A stretch of DNA of 64,000 nt, taken from Podospora pseudoanserina. Lineage: Eukaryota; Ascomycota; Sordariomycetes; Sordariales; Podosporaceae. Made by a program: the position numbers and the translations under genes. Shown here piece by piece: positions 1-11,032 of this stretch (position 1 is the stretch's first letter; each line of letters opens with the position of its first letter). The notes under the pieces are model-generated. The model made no database searches and had not been told where the DNA came from. It was given only the letters and a program-made list of their open reading frames with translations. The stretch is taken from assembly GCF_035222485.1 (NCBI RefSeq), contig NC_085924.1, positions 2,542,001-2,606,000 on the forward strand, written 5' to 3'.

Positions 1-1
1 G

Positions 2-1348
2 TCGCGTCATAGCTCGCCTCATCCATCGTCGTTGCATCAGCACCGCCGAACGGAGTCGATTGCTTCTCTGGCGTCTGCGGCGTCGATTGCCTCGATCAAC
101 ATTGAGGAGACAAAGACCGATACGGGGGTCACGCTGGATGACATTGCGCAGTATATCCAGGGACCTGACCCTTCGGATGGGAAGTGGGTGTGCTTGTACG
201 AGGAGTGCAACAAGCGGTTCGGGCGGAAGGAGAATATTAAGAGCCATGTCCAGACGCACCTGAACGACCGCCAGTATCAGTGTCCGAGCTGCCACAAGTG
301 CTTTGTGAGGCAGCATGATTTGAAGAGGCATGCCAAGATTCACACGGGGATCAAGCCTTATCCGTGTGAGTGTGGGAATAGCTTTGCGAGGCATGATGCG
401 TTGACGAGGCATCGGCAGAGGGGGATGTGCATTGGGGCTTTTGATGGGATTGTGAGGAAGGTGGTGAAGAGGGGGCGGCCGAGGAAGGACAGAGGGGAGG
501 GGGGGGAAACAGAGAGGAGGGAGAAGAAGGAGAGGGTTAGGAAGGGGAAGAGGGAGGATGGTGGGGGGGAGGAGATGAGCAGTGCGAGTAGTCAGAGTGG
601 GTATAGTGAGAGTTGCTCGAGTGTTGGGTCGCCGACGGGGTATGAGGAGGACTTTCCGGATATTTTGGATGTGGCGATGACGGGGGGTGGTAATGGGGTG
701 AGTGGGACTGCGACGATGGATCCGGGGAGTTTGAGTTTGGGACCGCCGGGCGGTGGGGGTGGTGGTGGGTTGAGTAATGCGCGGATGCCGCCTGTTCATC
801 CGATGTATAAGGGGACGACAACAAGTATGGAGGAACAGGTCAGGAGTCCGAGCGCGATGAGCAATTACAGCCGTGCCTCGTCGAGGCTTTCTGGGAGGAG
901 GGGGACGGCCGGGGAGGAGTTTGTGCCGCCTCGGCGACATGGGTCTCCGGCGAAGAGCACGGCGAGTTATCATACTCCGCCGGAGCTGTCGAGTAGCTCT
1001 TCGCCGCCGCCGACGGGGACAAGTGGGAGATTTTTTGAGGATGGGGACAGTCAACAGCAGCCGGTTTCGACGGGGGTGTGTATGCCCGGCTTTGTGAGCT
1101 TGGATAATGACATGTTGATTGGGTTTGGGGGGGAGGGTGGTCATCCGCATGGGTTGGTCGTGCCGGTGCAGTTGGATCATGGTGGGCATCATGGTGTGCC
1201 GGGTTCGATGGGGATGCAGCATCAGGGGTTAATGTCGACGTTGGGAGGCAAGTTTGATCCTGAAGGGGAGTATGAGCAGATGGGGATGTTTGGGGGAATG
1301 AATGGGATGGGGGTGCCGGGCGGGGATGTGTTCTTTTCGGGGAACTGA
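2..1348 (+). CDS. Swi5/Ace2-type C2H2 zinc-finger transcription factor (5' partial)
   Basis: The frame is open to the left edge and the first visible codon at 32 is TTG, so the N-terminus lies outside the window. Three fingers follow each other from about 180 to 425: C-X4-C-X12-H-X3-H, then C-X2-C-X12-H-X3-H, then an unusual C-X-C-X12-H-X5-C. This third-finger spacing and a following basic RGRPRKD stretch are typical of yeast Swi5/Ace2. The rest (about 300 residues) is low-complexity, Gly/Ser/Pro-rich and ends in a Gly/Met-rich tail. Known relatives bind DNA in the nucleus and drive late cell-cycle, cell-separation or morphogenesis genes. The role here is inferred from the finger architecture only. 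Antisense frames over the biased C-terminal part are shadows. Confidence 0.85.
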   Translation, partial: SRHSSPHPSSLHQHRRTESIASLASAASIASINIEETKTDTGVTLDDIAQYIQGPDPSDGKWVCLYEECNKRFGRKENIKSHVQTHLNDRQYQCPSCHKCFVRQHDLKRHAKIHTGIKPYPCECGNSFARHDALTRHRQRGMCIGAFDGIVRKVVKRGRPRKDRGEGGETERREKKERVRKGKREDGGGEEMSSASSQSGYSESCSSVGSPTGYEEDFPDILDVAMTGGGNGVSGTATMDPGSLSLGPPGGGGGGGLSNARMPPVHPMYKGTTTSMEEQVRSPSAMSNYSRASSRLSGRRGTAGEEFVPPRRHGSPAKSTASYHTPPELSSSSSPPPTGTSGRFFEDGDSQQQPVSTGVCMPGFVSLDNDMLIGFGGEGGHPHGLVVPVQLDHGGHHGVPGSMGMQHQGLMSTLGGKFDPEGEYEQMGMFGGMNGMGVPGGDVFFSGN

Positions 1349-2943
1349 GAACTCGATGGGGGCTCGGGCCAAGTTACTACTGAGCAATACCTTTTTCCTT
1401 TTTCTTGCCATTGCTTTCTATGTGGTATATCTGCCTTTTCTTGTATCTCTTTTTGTTTTCTCTTGTATTGTGTGTGGGCTGGGCCGGGCTGGTTTGGTTA
1501 TAGAACTGGCAAGGCTGGTGGTTTGGTGGGGTCGTGAGGCAGGCTGACTGGGCATTTGGATTATCATTTGGGATTTTTGTTTGTTTGTGTCTTGCACTGT
1601 TGCTGCTTTTCTTTTGTCAATCTCTTCTCTCTGGCCCCAAGGGGTAATGTGCAAAGGCTGGAAACAAGGGGTTTTTGCTCTCGGGCGTGGGCGTCCGTTT
1701 TGCTATCTTATATCATCGTTGGAAGCTTGTTCCTACTAAGAAGCGTATAATTCTTGTTTCTTGAGATTTATTGCCTTGCCTATTTTGCTCGCTTCTGCTG
1801 CTTATGAAGGCATTTATAACGTGTACTTTAATGTCGCTTCATGGTGGCTAGTGTAAAATAGGGGTGAGGGCTTGGAGATTACGGGATGGGGGTGGGCGAT
1901 GGGGTTGGATGATTGGTCTCGGTTGCGGGAGGGGGTGGGTGATTCTGATTTGCTGCTGTGTCTGTTATTTTTTTTTCATGTTGACTTGTCGGGTGGTTGT
2001 TGTGCTGATAGGCGCGGTTTGGATAGTTGAGGTGGATAGATACTCTACCTAGTCTGCCCGTGTTGGTAGCAACAATAAAGAGAAGAATTGAGCTTGTTAT
2101 TCCGTCTTGCAATACGTACTCTGTCTCATGTGTCTACCTAACATGCATGTGTACTTCGAAATTTCGGAACCATTATGAGTCTGCGTAGGTGGGTAGGTGA
2201 TGGTAGGAACACTTTACAAGAGCTTTGAGCTTTGGTGAAGGTGAAGGGAAAACTTAGGTATTTCAGTTGTCCTTATTCCAGTATGTTTAACACCGCGGTA
2301 GCACACTTCAAACCAAGAAGGTCACATAGGCACCGTCCACCTTCTTGCACAGGGGCTGTGATCGTAAAGTACGCAAGACATATATGTCATGACAAAAGGT
2401 AAATTCAACAAGGTCTATAAAATTCTCAGCATCTTCTTCCAAACCCCAAAGACCTGGCCCCAACCATCACAGATACCCTACTGCCTATGCCAACAAGAAA
2501 ACTAATTCACCCTCTCCTCTCTGATTTGTTTGATGATGGAACCAGGCTGAAGTGGGCTTTTAGAGTTGGCTGGCGGCCGCCTCGCACCACGAAAGGGAAA
2601 CACTGGAACAGCTCAAGAATTAAAAGTGCTCAAAACCTGATAAAGCACGAGACAGGCGCCCTTAGGCTTAACTTACCCGCTCTGTCACTGAACACCGGAA
2701 CGTGGTTTCTCAAATGTCATGGTTGCTCAAGAGCACAGTGCGCGCGCACAGTTTTGCGATTGGCTTTGCCCCACCATTGGAGATTTCTGAGCTCACATCT
2801 GCGCTGTCAGCGACAACATCATGAGCGGACACAGCAAACACCGCGACATGCTCTATCCTTCTCGTTAATCCTCGAAATATCTGCTCCCTTCCCCTGCCGG
2901 AATTGCAAGAGAATACAGCATCAGAATTGCGAGACAAGACAGA
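1349..2943. other. Intergenic region, no gene seen
   Basis: T-rich 3' flank of the zinc-finger gene, then the upstream region of the MYND gene. A TATA-like stretch (tctataaaa, near 2413) lies about 530 bp before that gene's ATG. Open frames around 2490-3140 lack domain signal and overlap its first exon, so none is called. Confidence 0.6.
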
Positions 2944-5900
2944 ATGTTCACTCCCACCACCCACCACCCCATGGCGGGGTCGTTCGCCTCTGTGGACATC
3001 ACACCAGCCATCAGCCTCACCGGCGACCTGCCCCAAGGCTTGCCAGCAGATATTCTGTGTGTTGTCGGTCCAGATCTGGCTCATCATCTTCTTTTCACTT
3101 TGGCGTCGGAGAAAGGCCTGCCGCAAAGGAAAAGCATTGATGTCACGGCTTGCGCGGAGGGCGAGCAGGGGGTTCACCAGATCGGTCAGCATCCGATACA
3201 TCCTTGCAGCTTGAAGAACAAAAAGCTAACAGGTCAACAGCGAGAAATATCCTCCTCTTTACCCTCGCCCTTGACTCCAAAATCACCGCTGAGCAGGCCT
3301 GGAACATCTATTACGATGCCTGGCTGACCCCTTCCAACCTCACCGCCCTCCAGACCCAGGCCCAGAAGCTCTTTGACCTTGCATCCTCCCTCGACGCCTG
3401 GTATGCTGGCCCATACAGCCAACTCCGCTTTTGCGATTCTGGGACCCTCGAATTCGTGAAAGACGTTTGGTCGAAATACACCACATCCGAAGCAACCGAA
3501 AATTTCGACACCATACTGGAACGCTCCCAAAAACGCAAGGAAGAAACATATGGTGAAGAAGGGCAGGCAGTCGTCACTTCCAGCGTGAGATCTTGCGCGC
3601 CACTGTCAGTAGGCGGGCTGGTGGAAGCGCTGACTGAGCTTACCGAGGAAAACTGGCAAGCGACCGTTAAGAAGCAGGATGAGAAGAAACCAAACCCAGT
3701 GTTTGCTGCCGCTTTGGCAGCTAGCGATGAGAACCAGAGACGAGTGCTGGAATACCCCACCGATCCACTGGTCGGCTTCCATCTTGCCTCCGCCAACGCC
3801 CCGTTGACGCCACTGTCGCCATATAGAATCGAGAATGTGGATAAGAAGGACATCAAGGATAGGATTGTCGAGACAGCGAGGATGCAGTGGGGTGATTGGT
3901 TGGAGGCATTCAGAGAGGCGGTTGGGGAGAAGAGGGCCACGGTCAGGTTTGCGGCGGCCGACTTTTTCTCATTGTGCTGGACGTTGAAGAGAAACAAGGA
4001 TTGTGGAGAGTTAGAGGCGTGTTGGCATAGGAGAGAGGTTAGGTTTGACATTTTGGTCTTGGACGAGAAGGAGTATGCAGAGGGAGAGGCGCCGAATGAG
4101 TTTGACGTTGTTGACACGGGAGTTTTGGGAGATGAGAAGGGGGTGTTGAATGTGCTTGTTGCTGGGTTGGTGTTGTTGAAGAGGGTGCCTTCGTCGACGA
4201 TATATACGGAGTGTTATGCGAAGGATTATGAGGCTATTTTGGAGGGGTACACGTCAGCGTTTTCGGTTTTGTTGGGGGTGAGCCCGGGGGAGTATTGGAC
4301 TAACTCGACGAGTGTGGCGGTTGTGGATGAGGTGTTGGCTACGTTCAGTGAGAGGTATGCTGATGACGAGAGACCGAGGGGCATTCAATCGAGGCTGGCG
4401 TGGAAGTGGAATTCTTTGCAGGTTAAGGGGCAGAGGGACCAGTTGACTATGGAGGCGAGGGATTTGATCATGTTCTTTGAAGGGGTGTTTGGTAGGATCT
4501 TCAAGGCTTATGAGTCGAGCCAGGACAACAGCAAGAGAAGAGGGCCACATCATCATTTCCACTTCAACACTGCTGCAGCTATCCTCAAGGTTCTCTGCGA
4601 AAGACTGTGCTTGGACTTTCGCAGGGTGTTGGATTCATATGAAACGTTGCCTGCGGACTTTCGTGCCGGGACTTTGGAACCTCACATCAAGGGATGGGGC
4701 ATTTGCGGTGTGCCTGAACCGTCAGGGAACCCCGCATATACGGGGGATTTTCTGTCTGGTGAGCTGGCTTTGAAGTTGAACAAGAAGCTTGACTCTGCGG
4801 CGATTACGTTTACTGTGCCGGCGGAGAAGTGGAAGCCGGTAGCCCAGTGTTCCAGAGACGAAGGCATTCCTCTGCCTCTGAAGGTCACAATCCCGGAAGC
4901 CGAGATCGAGTACACGAACTACCAGCTAGCGTTCGGCTCTATCACCAAGTTCAACTCGCCTGACCAGGATGGCGTCCCAGGCAAAGTGGATGAAGACAAA
5001 GAAGAATGGTCCGGGTCTTCTGATATAGTGGTGTCGCTATATGTCCCTATGGAGAAATTTGCGGGCTTCCAACAATCCAAACAGAGTGTGGCGCTGTGCA
5101 CTGCAGACCCTTTCTACAACCGATTGGCGTACAAGACGGTGCTGGGCAATCCTCAATGCGAAATTCACCGAGTACCCATCGATAGTGTACTCGTCACACA
5201 TGTACTTCCTGGGCAGTGGCTCCTCGAAAATGAGACGGTATCGGTTGAGTCAGCGACCAAGAAGCTTGGCGAATCAGAGGTGACTTCTTCGATGACTCCA
5301 TGGTTTACAGCTAAGCTGGATGAAAATGCTGTGGATGCCAAGGCGGATGTTGTCTTGCAGATCATCGGGCACATCGATATCACCTCGGATGAAGGGCGTA
5401 GCTTGTTGTCGGACAAGTCAGTGCCCATCAAGATGGAGCAAGTCTCGCCCTTCACCATTGAAGTGGTCTTTGGCGCCCGGAAGTTGGTCTTGCCCATGAT
5501 CTTCACAGTTCCTGTCTCCAAGGAGAAGTGTGCCCTAAGAGTGGCACGCAAGTCACACTATGTTGAGGTGGTTTCTTCTTTGGTGAAGCCGTTGGATGTG
5601 CCCCAACTTGACACGCACATCCTGCCGTCGACAGCGATTCAGCCATCTGGGATCCCGGCTACGCTCAACATCCCACACCTTAACCTTGACAACCTTCCCA
5701 TTCTGTCAATCGACGAAGATGAGGATGAGGATCCCCGGATCAAGTTTTTGACCACCCTCACCTCCCTCGTCTTCTCGGGACGTGAGCGCCGTCTCCGCGA
5801 GGAGGTCAACGCACAAGACGACAACTACACCGGTCTCGGCCCTTCCCCTCGTCTCAACTTCAAGGAGTCCCTCTTCACCATATTTATGCTCTCCTCTGGT

Positions 5901-6629
5901 CTTCAAGGAGGACAAACAGGACTCTTTGCCATTTCGGACCCCAAGAATGGCGGCATTCACATGCTGCTCTTTGTCAACGCCATCCGCCTTGACTGTCCCC
6001 ATGCCACGGTCGTCTTGGATGCTGCTATTCTTCCTTTCACAAAGGCTTTGGTTGACAGCAAGGAGCTAGAGGGCTTTTTGCTGTTGATCAGAACTTTGGA
6101 ATGCTGCACCATCACCGTTGATGACGAAGAGCTCAAGATGTGGAAGAAGGCTTTGCCTGCCTTTGTTGAGAGGTGCAGAACTTGGGAACATAACCCCAAG
6201 ACGTGTGAGTATGTTACTGCCTCGGGGGAGAAAGGGCAAAAGACTGTTCCGTTGAGCTTGAAGGAGGGGGAGCAGGTTATTTGCTCTTGTGGTCAGGGGA
6301 AGTTGCCTTCGGATTTCATCCCGCTGCCGGAGTGGGATGAGACTGCTGCAATGTATTCTACTAGGGTGGCGATCAGCCCAGTTTATGCTTCGCAGTTGGT
6401 GGAGGATATCATTGACCCGGCACTGGCGAGAGGGTTGGCGGGGGGTGGTGAGAAGAGGGTGGCGGGTTGCAGGGCGTGTGGGAAGGTGGAGGATGAAGAG
6501 GAGGGGGTGGCGTTGAAGAAGTGTGGGAGGTGTTTGAAGGTCAGGTATTGCAGTGGGGAGTGCCAGAAGAGGGATTGGAGGAAGCATCGGATGGAGTGTG
6601 AGGAGGCTGAGGAGCATCACCGGAAGTAG
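2944..6629 (+). CDS. DUF4470 and MYND zinc-finger protein
   Basis: Proposed join(2944..3184, 3241..6629), 1209 aa. The 56-nt intron has a GTCAGC donor, a GCTAAC branch and an AACAG acceptor. Splicing makes a GCG codon and restores the DUF4470 motif ARNILL at residues 81-86, so an ATG-to-stop reading that starts at 3150 is too short at the N-terminus. DUF4470 covers roughly residues 35-160, including the signature LRFCDSGTL. A long middle follows with no recognised domain. The C-terminus is a MYND finger (about 1150-1195): C-x2-C, C-x2-C, then YCSxECQxxDWxxHxxxC. Fungal proteins with this pairing are common but uncharacterised, and MYND fingers usually bind proline-rich partners. The function is unknown. 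An acidic run (DEDEDEDP) sits mid-protein. Confidence 0.85.
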
Positions 6630-6736
6630 AGCAAGGTGTAAAGAACTTTAGGGGGCTAAATGATCAATCGATGGTTTAATGTAGCCGTCTCAAGTCCGGT
6701 TCCTCCGACCCAACCAGGCTGATTCTCCGAATCTCG

Positions 6737-7332
6737 TCAACAAATCTCGATGATCTTGGCCTCGTCAGCCTTGAACTCCAGCAATTCGTCCTCGCCGTGT
6801 CCAAATGCCCGAATAGCAGGCCTTCCCCCGGGAATGCACTCGAAGAACTGCACCTTTCTGCCAATTGTGACGGCCCCAAAGCGCGCAATGTTGGCGGCAT
6901 CATGCAGTTGCTCATCCACCACATGCAACCACCCCCACGCACGAGAGACGTGATCCTCCAGCTGAGATCTCCAGTTCGACCAAACAGACTCTTTCAATGA
7001 TTGCCCCTCAGTTGGATCCAGCGGCTTCGCATTCAACAGGACGGTCCCGAGACCACGGTTGCCATCAAAGAGGACGCGCACTCGTAAGTTTAGCTCCCCA
7101 GAGTTCCTCAAGCGCTCCAATGCAAACCTATCAGAACTCGAGAAAAACAAGGCCAGAAGGTTGAGCCACATGGAGCTGACTGCTTGGTGCTGGGCTGGGA
7201 AGACGATGTCGTCGTAGAGCTCGATGAACAGACTACGCGCCGTATACGGAGTTACAAATAAAGTTAGTGGTGAACTGTCTGTAATAATTAGCAGATACAC
7301 TTACACTCTTGAGAACTAGTCCGGAAGGCATT
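6737..7332 (-). CDS. Hypothetical protein, older copy of a duplicated gene
   Basis: The main open frame runs from about 7300 down to a stop at 6737, encoding about 180 residues with no recognised domain. The likely start is an ATG at 7332 (MPSGLVLKS) followed by a GTAAGT donor. The 3' splice site is unsettled: a TAG after a CACTAAC branch gives the wrong phase, and a GAG acceptor would keep frame. A decayed paralogue lies at 8925-9357, and homology continues into both flanks, so this is a duplicated segment. At the 3' end the paralogue reads on after AKIIEI in a frame that here is shifted by one base, so the C-terminus may be truncated. No function is assigned. Confidence 0.45.
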
Positions 7333-7949
7333 TTGATTGAATGTCTCGGGTATCTGTCGGCTTTGTTTGTTGGAGAGAGAAGATTGGGTTGGAGGAGGTT
7401 GTTTGGAGAAGGGGACCAGATGGAGAGAGAAGAGGGGAATTGAAAATTGAAGGGAAAGGATGGATGAGAAGTTCGTAGAGTGGCGGGGTAGTAGAATAGG
7501 CGGGGAATAATAAGGCGGAGAATACTAAGGCGGAGAGAGCAAGGTGGAAGAACAAGGCAGAGAGTGAAGCCAGGGTTGGAAGGAGCTGATCTGATGTTAG
7601 TGTAGGGAGGGGCGGAATCCGATGACAGTATTGGAAGGGGCAGAATTTCTGGGGAGAGATCGGAGCTTTCATCTAATGCCATGACGCTACCAGATATTAA
7701 TGCGGCTACAGTTAGTTACCTAGATCAGAGGATACGGACCTGACAGTAGGGCTACACCATAGCTTACCATCAATTGACCATTTAACATCTTAAAGTTCTT
7801 TATATCAAGACGGTGAAAGCAGCAAGGACACAAAGTTTGAGGGTTCATCTGGCACCAACGGAACGTCGGCAAGCCACAAGATGTCACACCCAATGGTTAG
7901 AGATTAAGCTCAAGGCCAGGGTGATGAAAGGTTTATTGATGTCTTTTAT

Positions 7950-8120
7950 CGATCTCAACTTTCATCGTCACATTCTGCCAGCTCTCATTGTCACCAATCC
8001 TAGCTTTCATCGTCATCAATCCTAGCATTCATCATCACCAATCCCAGCTTTCACCGTCGCCAGTCCCAATTCTAACCCTCATCAATCCCAGCTTCATCAC
8101 CAACCACCTCACTCCCAGCT
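7950..8120. repeat. Degenerate minisatellite, CAATCCCAGCTTTCATC type
   Basis: About seven imperfect units of roughly 20-24 bp are visible, each built round AATCCYAGC and TTTCATCRTCA. The same motif occurs reverse-complemented at 16761-16916 on the other side of the decayed island. Confidence 0.6.
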
Positions 8121-8706
8121 TGTACTATTACCGTACTCTATGCCAAAGCCGGTAGCTTATTAATCCAACTTCATCGATACGATGCTTCAATAGCTATCAA
8201 TAGAACTTGACAACAGTTTCCTGAGAGGCCTTGGAACTTTCCTAGTAGTTTCAAGGATTGTGGTACTAGCGGTTCTTTACATCTTCTGCCCGATTACCAC
8301 GGCAGTTTATTGGGGTGCGCGTTTTTTTCCGGAGGATGTTCGGCATGCACTTCTAAGCTTTTCGTTCGTGTGGAGGTTGGAAGATGGAGAAATGTGTGGG
8401 GGAGGCTATACATACGTTTCTGTTGGCGAAAATATGTCAGGGAAGGTTGTGGGCAAGGAAGTCTTATGATGAGGGGTGGAGGGAGAGAATTCTGGAGAGA
8501 TGTTAAGCCTGTTTTGGGAAGGGACATTGTGCCACAACAATAATGTATCAGATTAGATGCTCTCAGCTTTCTTCATGATTATATCAAATGTGCGTTTGGA
8601 TCTAGAATGTCATGTCGCAGATAGAGACTGTGTATATGTAACTGTTGACATCCGGAGTCAGGCGTATGCTTTTCCCAAAGCACTGCGAACATCTAGAGCC
8701 CCTAAT

Positions 8707-8830
8707 TATCTTTTAGTCTTTTAAAGCCTCTCGACTTCGGGGTCCCCGGGTCTTTAAAAGGCCTGTACACTATCACCACAGGTCTGTACACTATCACTAC
8801 AGGCCTGTCCGCCATCCCCAAACGCCTCTC
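8707..8830. repeat. Short degenerate tandem repeat (TCTTTTAAAGCC / CCTGTACACTATCAC)
   Basis: Imperfect copies of TCTTTTAAAGCC are followed by two and a half copies of a unit containing GGYCTGTACACTATCAC. Similar CTATCTTTTAAGGC motifs occur at 14818-14937 and 42205-42290. Confidence 0.45.
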
Positions 8831-8924
8831 TATTTTGTTTAACGGCATACTAACTATTATTAAGGCTAATAACCATTCAGGTGGTTGGTCAAGGTTTAAA
8901 GAACTTCAGAGGTCTAACTGATTC

Positions 8925-9357
8925 ATTGATGGTATGGTATAATTCCAGTCATGCGTATCTGCCCCTCTAGCACCTCACCACCAGTCTCCAGCGGACGCTG
9001 GGTCTGCGAGTCCCCGAATATCCCTGACGATCTCAATGATCTTAGCTTCAGCAGCCCTCCACTTATTCTTGATAGCAATGATGGGTTTGAAACTCCGTTT
9101 GAGCTTAACGCTGGTGAAGATGCGCACTTGGTACTCGGCTGGGCCTCCATAGGTCAACCAGCAAAAGCCATGAGATTTGGGGAAACACTTGGGGATAACG
9201 TGTGTCCACATGCGGACAATGGACTCCGAGCTTCAGAAGTCGATGTCTCCGGGTCTCTACAATACATGAAGGGTATTAGTGGCGAACTCTGCAAAGCTGA
9301 GGACAAATGCACTTACAGTTTCGACACCTATGCCAATGCGAGTTCGCGAAGGAGGCA
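8925..9357 (-). pseudogene. Decayed duplicate of the 6.7-7.3 kb hypothetical gene
   Basis: The copy starts MPPSRTRIGIGVET from an ATG at 9357, with a GTAAGTGC donor, a CACTAAT branch and a TTGTAG acceptor matching the layout of the other copy. After that acceptor a TGA occurs within eight codons, and the frame then stays open to 8975. The end, AAEAKIIEI, matches DEAKIIEI of the older copy. The central 90 or so residues of the older gene are absent. Flank identity continues downstream (aaggt-taaagaactt, ttgatggt). It is interpreted as a segmental duplication followed by internal deletion and decay. A GAG acceptor that bypasses the stop is possible, so a short functional protein is not excluded. 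Confidence 0.55.
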
Positions 9358-9430
9358 TTGTGGATTTGCTTGTTGGAGAGAGAAGGTTGAGTCGAAGGTG
9401 GGGTGGAAGGCTGAGAGAGATGGAAGACGT

Positions 9431-9839
9431 TAAATATTGAATTCGTCGGGTCGTGGGACAGCAGAAGAGGCAGGATCAACATCAGTGTGGAAGGAGCGGA
9501 ATTCAATATCAGTAGCGGAAGGAGCGGACACTCTAGAGAATGGTCGCTGTTTCCATGAATGTCAGGAGGTTCCCGATTAAGGCAGTCATGGTGAAGGAAT
9601 GGGGAGTTATCACATTAAGTAGATAAAGATCAACTTCTCGAGAGGTATCAAGCCTTCCATTCCTTGGAGAAGATACCCAGCCTAAATGCCGCACATACTC
9701 TTCCATCTCCGGCCGAGTGACGAGCACTGCTCAGAGCGCTGGTACGGCACCATACCGCCCACGTCCATCATTGCCGCGTAAAGTATCATCCTTCAAATCT
9801 TCAGATTGCCGGTGGAGTGGTGTCTGATCAGTTCGTAAT
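9431..9839. other. Intergenic region, nothing recognised
   Basis: No coding signal, RNA gene or repeat was seen. It separates the duplicate gene from the next broken gene. Confidence 0.4.
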
Positions 9840-10614
9840 TTCCCCGTTACCTCTCTGGTACTCTTTGATGAGATTCCGCAGCGGCTCGTTGTCCTTTTTG
9901 AGCCTCCTGTTCTCCTCCCTCTCTTGGTCCAATTGCTTGAAGGACATGAGGTCTTCTAGCTGATGGAAGCCTCGGCGGGTACAAGCTGGTTCTTATCAGA
10001 GGGCTGCACCGCGCTGTCGATCGCGAGGCTGTCAGTCGAACTTGAGGGGGTGATGATGAGTGCCTCGTCATCGGAGGTATCCTCATGGCCCGCGTCCGAG
10101 TTGACCAAGTTTGGATGTGACAAGATATGGCCAGGGAGGCACCGACAGGTGCGATTGGATTCCGCTTCACAGATTGCGCGAGTGTGCTCTTCATATAGCT
10201 GGTCTCTTGGATGTCGGTCGTGGGTTACCTCATCAGTTTCGCCGTCTTCATCAGATTCGTCGTCATCTTTGTCGTCGCCAGAGTCTGACTCTGACTCTTC
10301 TCCGGAAACAGAATCTGAATCTTCATAAGGTTCGTCGTCACCTTCTTCATCCTCCTCTACATCATCCTTCTTTTCATCATCCTCCGCGTATAGATAATAC
10401 ACTCCACGCATTTTAGACTCCAACCATGGACCGTCTCGTCCACACTTTCTCGAGCAACGTGTATTTCAACTGCGTACGTGGCTGCAATTAAAACACACAG
10501 AACAAAGATGGAAAGGGAGATGCCAAAGAATATCGTCAGGTATATGCAGCATGGGATATTTTGGATCCAGCCCCGGCCGCGCGTACCGATGCTATAGGAC
10601 TCGGAGCCCAGCAT
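9840..10614 (-). pseudogene. Broken membrane / acidic / coiled-coil gene
   Basis: Three stretches in different frames look like parts of one protein. From an ATG at 10614 about 60 residues include one strong transmembrane helix (YLTIFFGISLSIFVLCVLIA). A +1 frame change near 10430 leads into a 150-residue very acidic Asp/Glu/Ser region. A second frame change at about 9960 leads into a charged heptad-like segment (REENRRLKKDNEPLRNLIKE). No introns with good splice signals explain the changes, so a decayed gene is the simplest reading. An alternative is two short genes, one a single-pass membrane peptide and one an acidic protein beginning MRGVYYLYAEDD. Confidence 0.4.
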
Positions 10615-10989
10615 TGTGAATGATATTCGGTGGTTAACTTGAAGGGCGCGGTGTGGGTATCTGAATGGCAAAAGTCTGGTGGATATGGTTTTGGGAACGG
10701 TAAGACAAAGGAAGAATGGCATGGAAAAGGGTTTCGGGTTTCCCCAGACTTTTTGGAACGCGTCTCTGAGGTCACTTGGTTTCTGGGTTTTTAAGCCACG
10801 CGTGTGCCCCCTCTCAGACGCTCCACATACTGTGACAAACTGAAAATACAGGGCCATCAAGCTCGCAGATAGCTTAGATATCACTGAGTATGCCTCTGTA
10901 CACGAGAAAGTTTGGATGATGGAGGTGTGGCACCACGGTAGGCCACAACGCCCAAACTCCTGACTTTCAGCCCCCAGCAAGTTCAGGTA

Positions 10990-11032
10990 ACGTACATTAT
11001 AAGCGAGTGCACCATATAAGCGAGTGCACCAC
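10990..11032 (+). repeat. E1 left terminal inverted repeat
   Basis: ACGTACATT followed by two 17-bp direct repeats ATAAGCGAGTGCACCAY. The variable tetramer after GAGTG is CACC in both. Confidence 0.9.

Larger units (their letters stand above)
7333..8924. other. Intergenic region with degenerate repeats
   Basis: No gene is supported. The first 100 bp upstream of the hypothetical gene resemble the matching region of its paralogue (ttgttggagagagaag). Two degenerate tandem arrays, listed separately, lie at 7950-8120 and 8707-8830. Confidence 0.5.

Noticed and set aside
2487-3140. 217-codon open frame upstream of the MYND gene
   Set aside because: No domain, low-complexity mixed residues, and overlap with the better supported first exon at 2944-3184.
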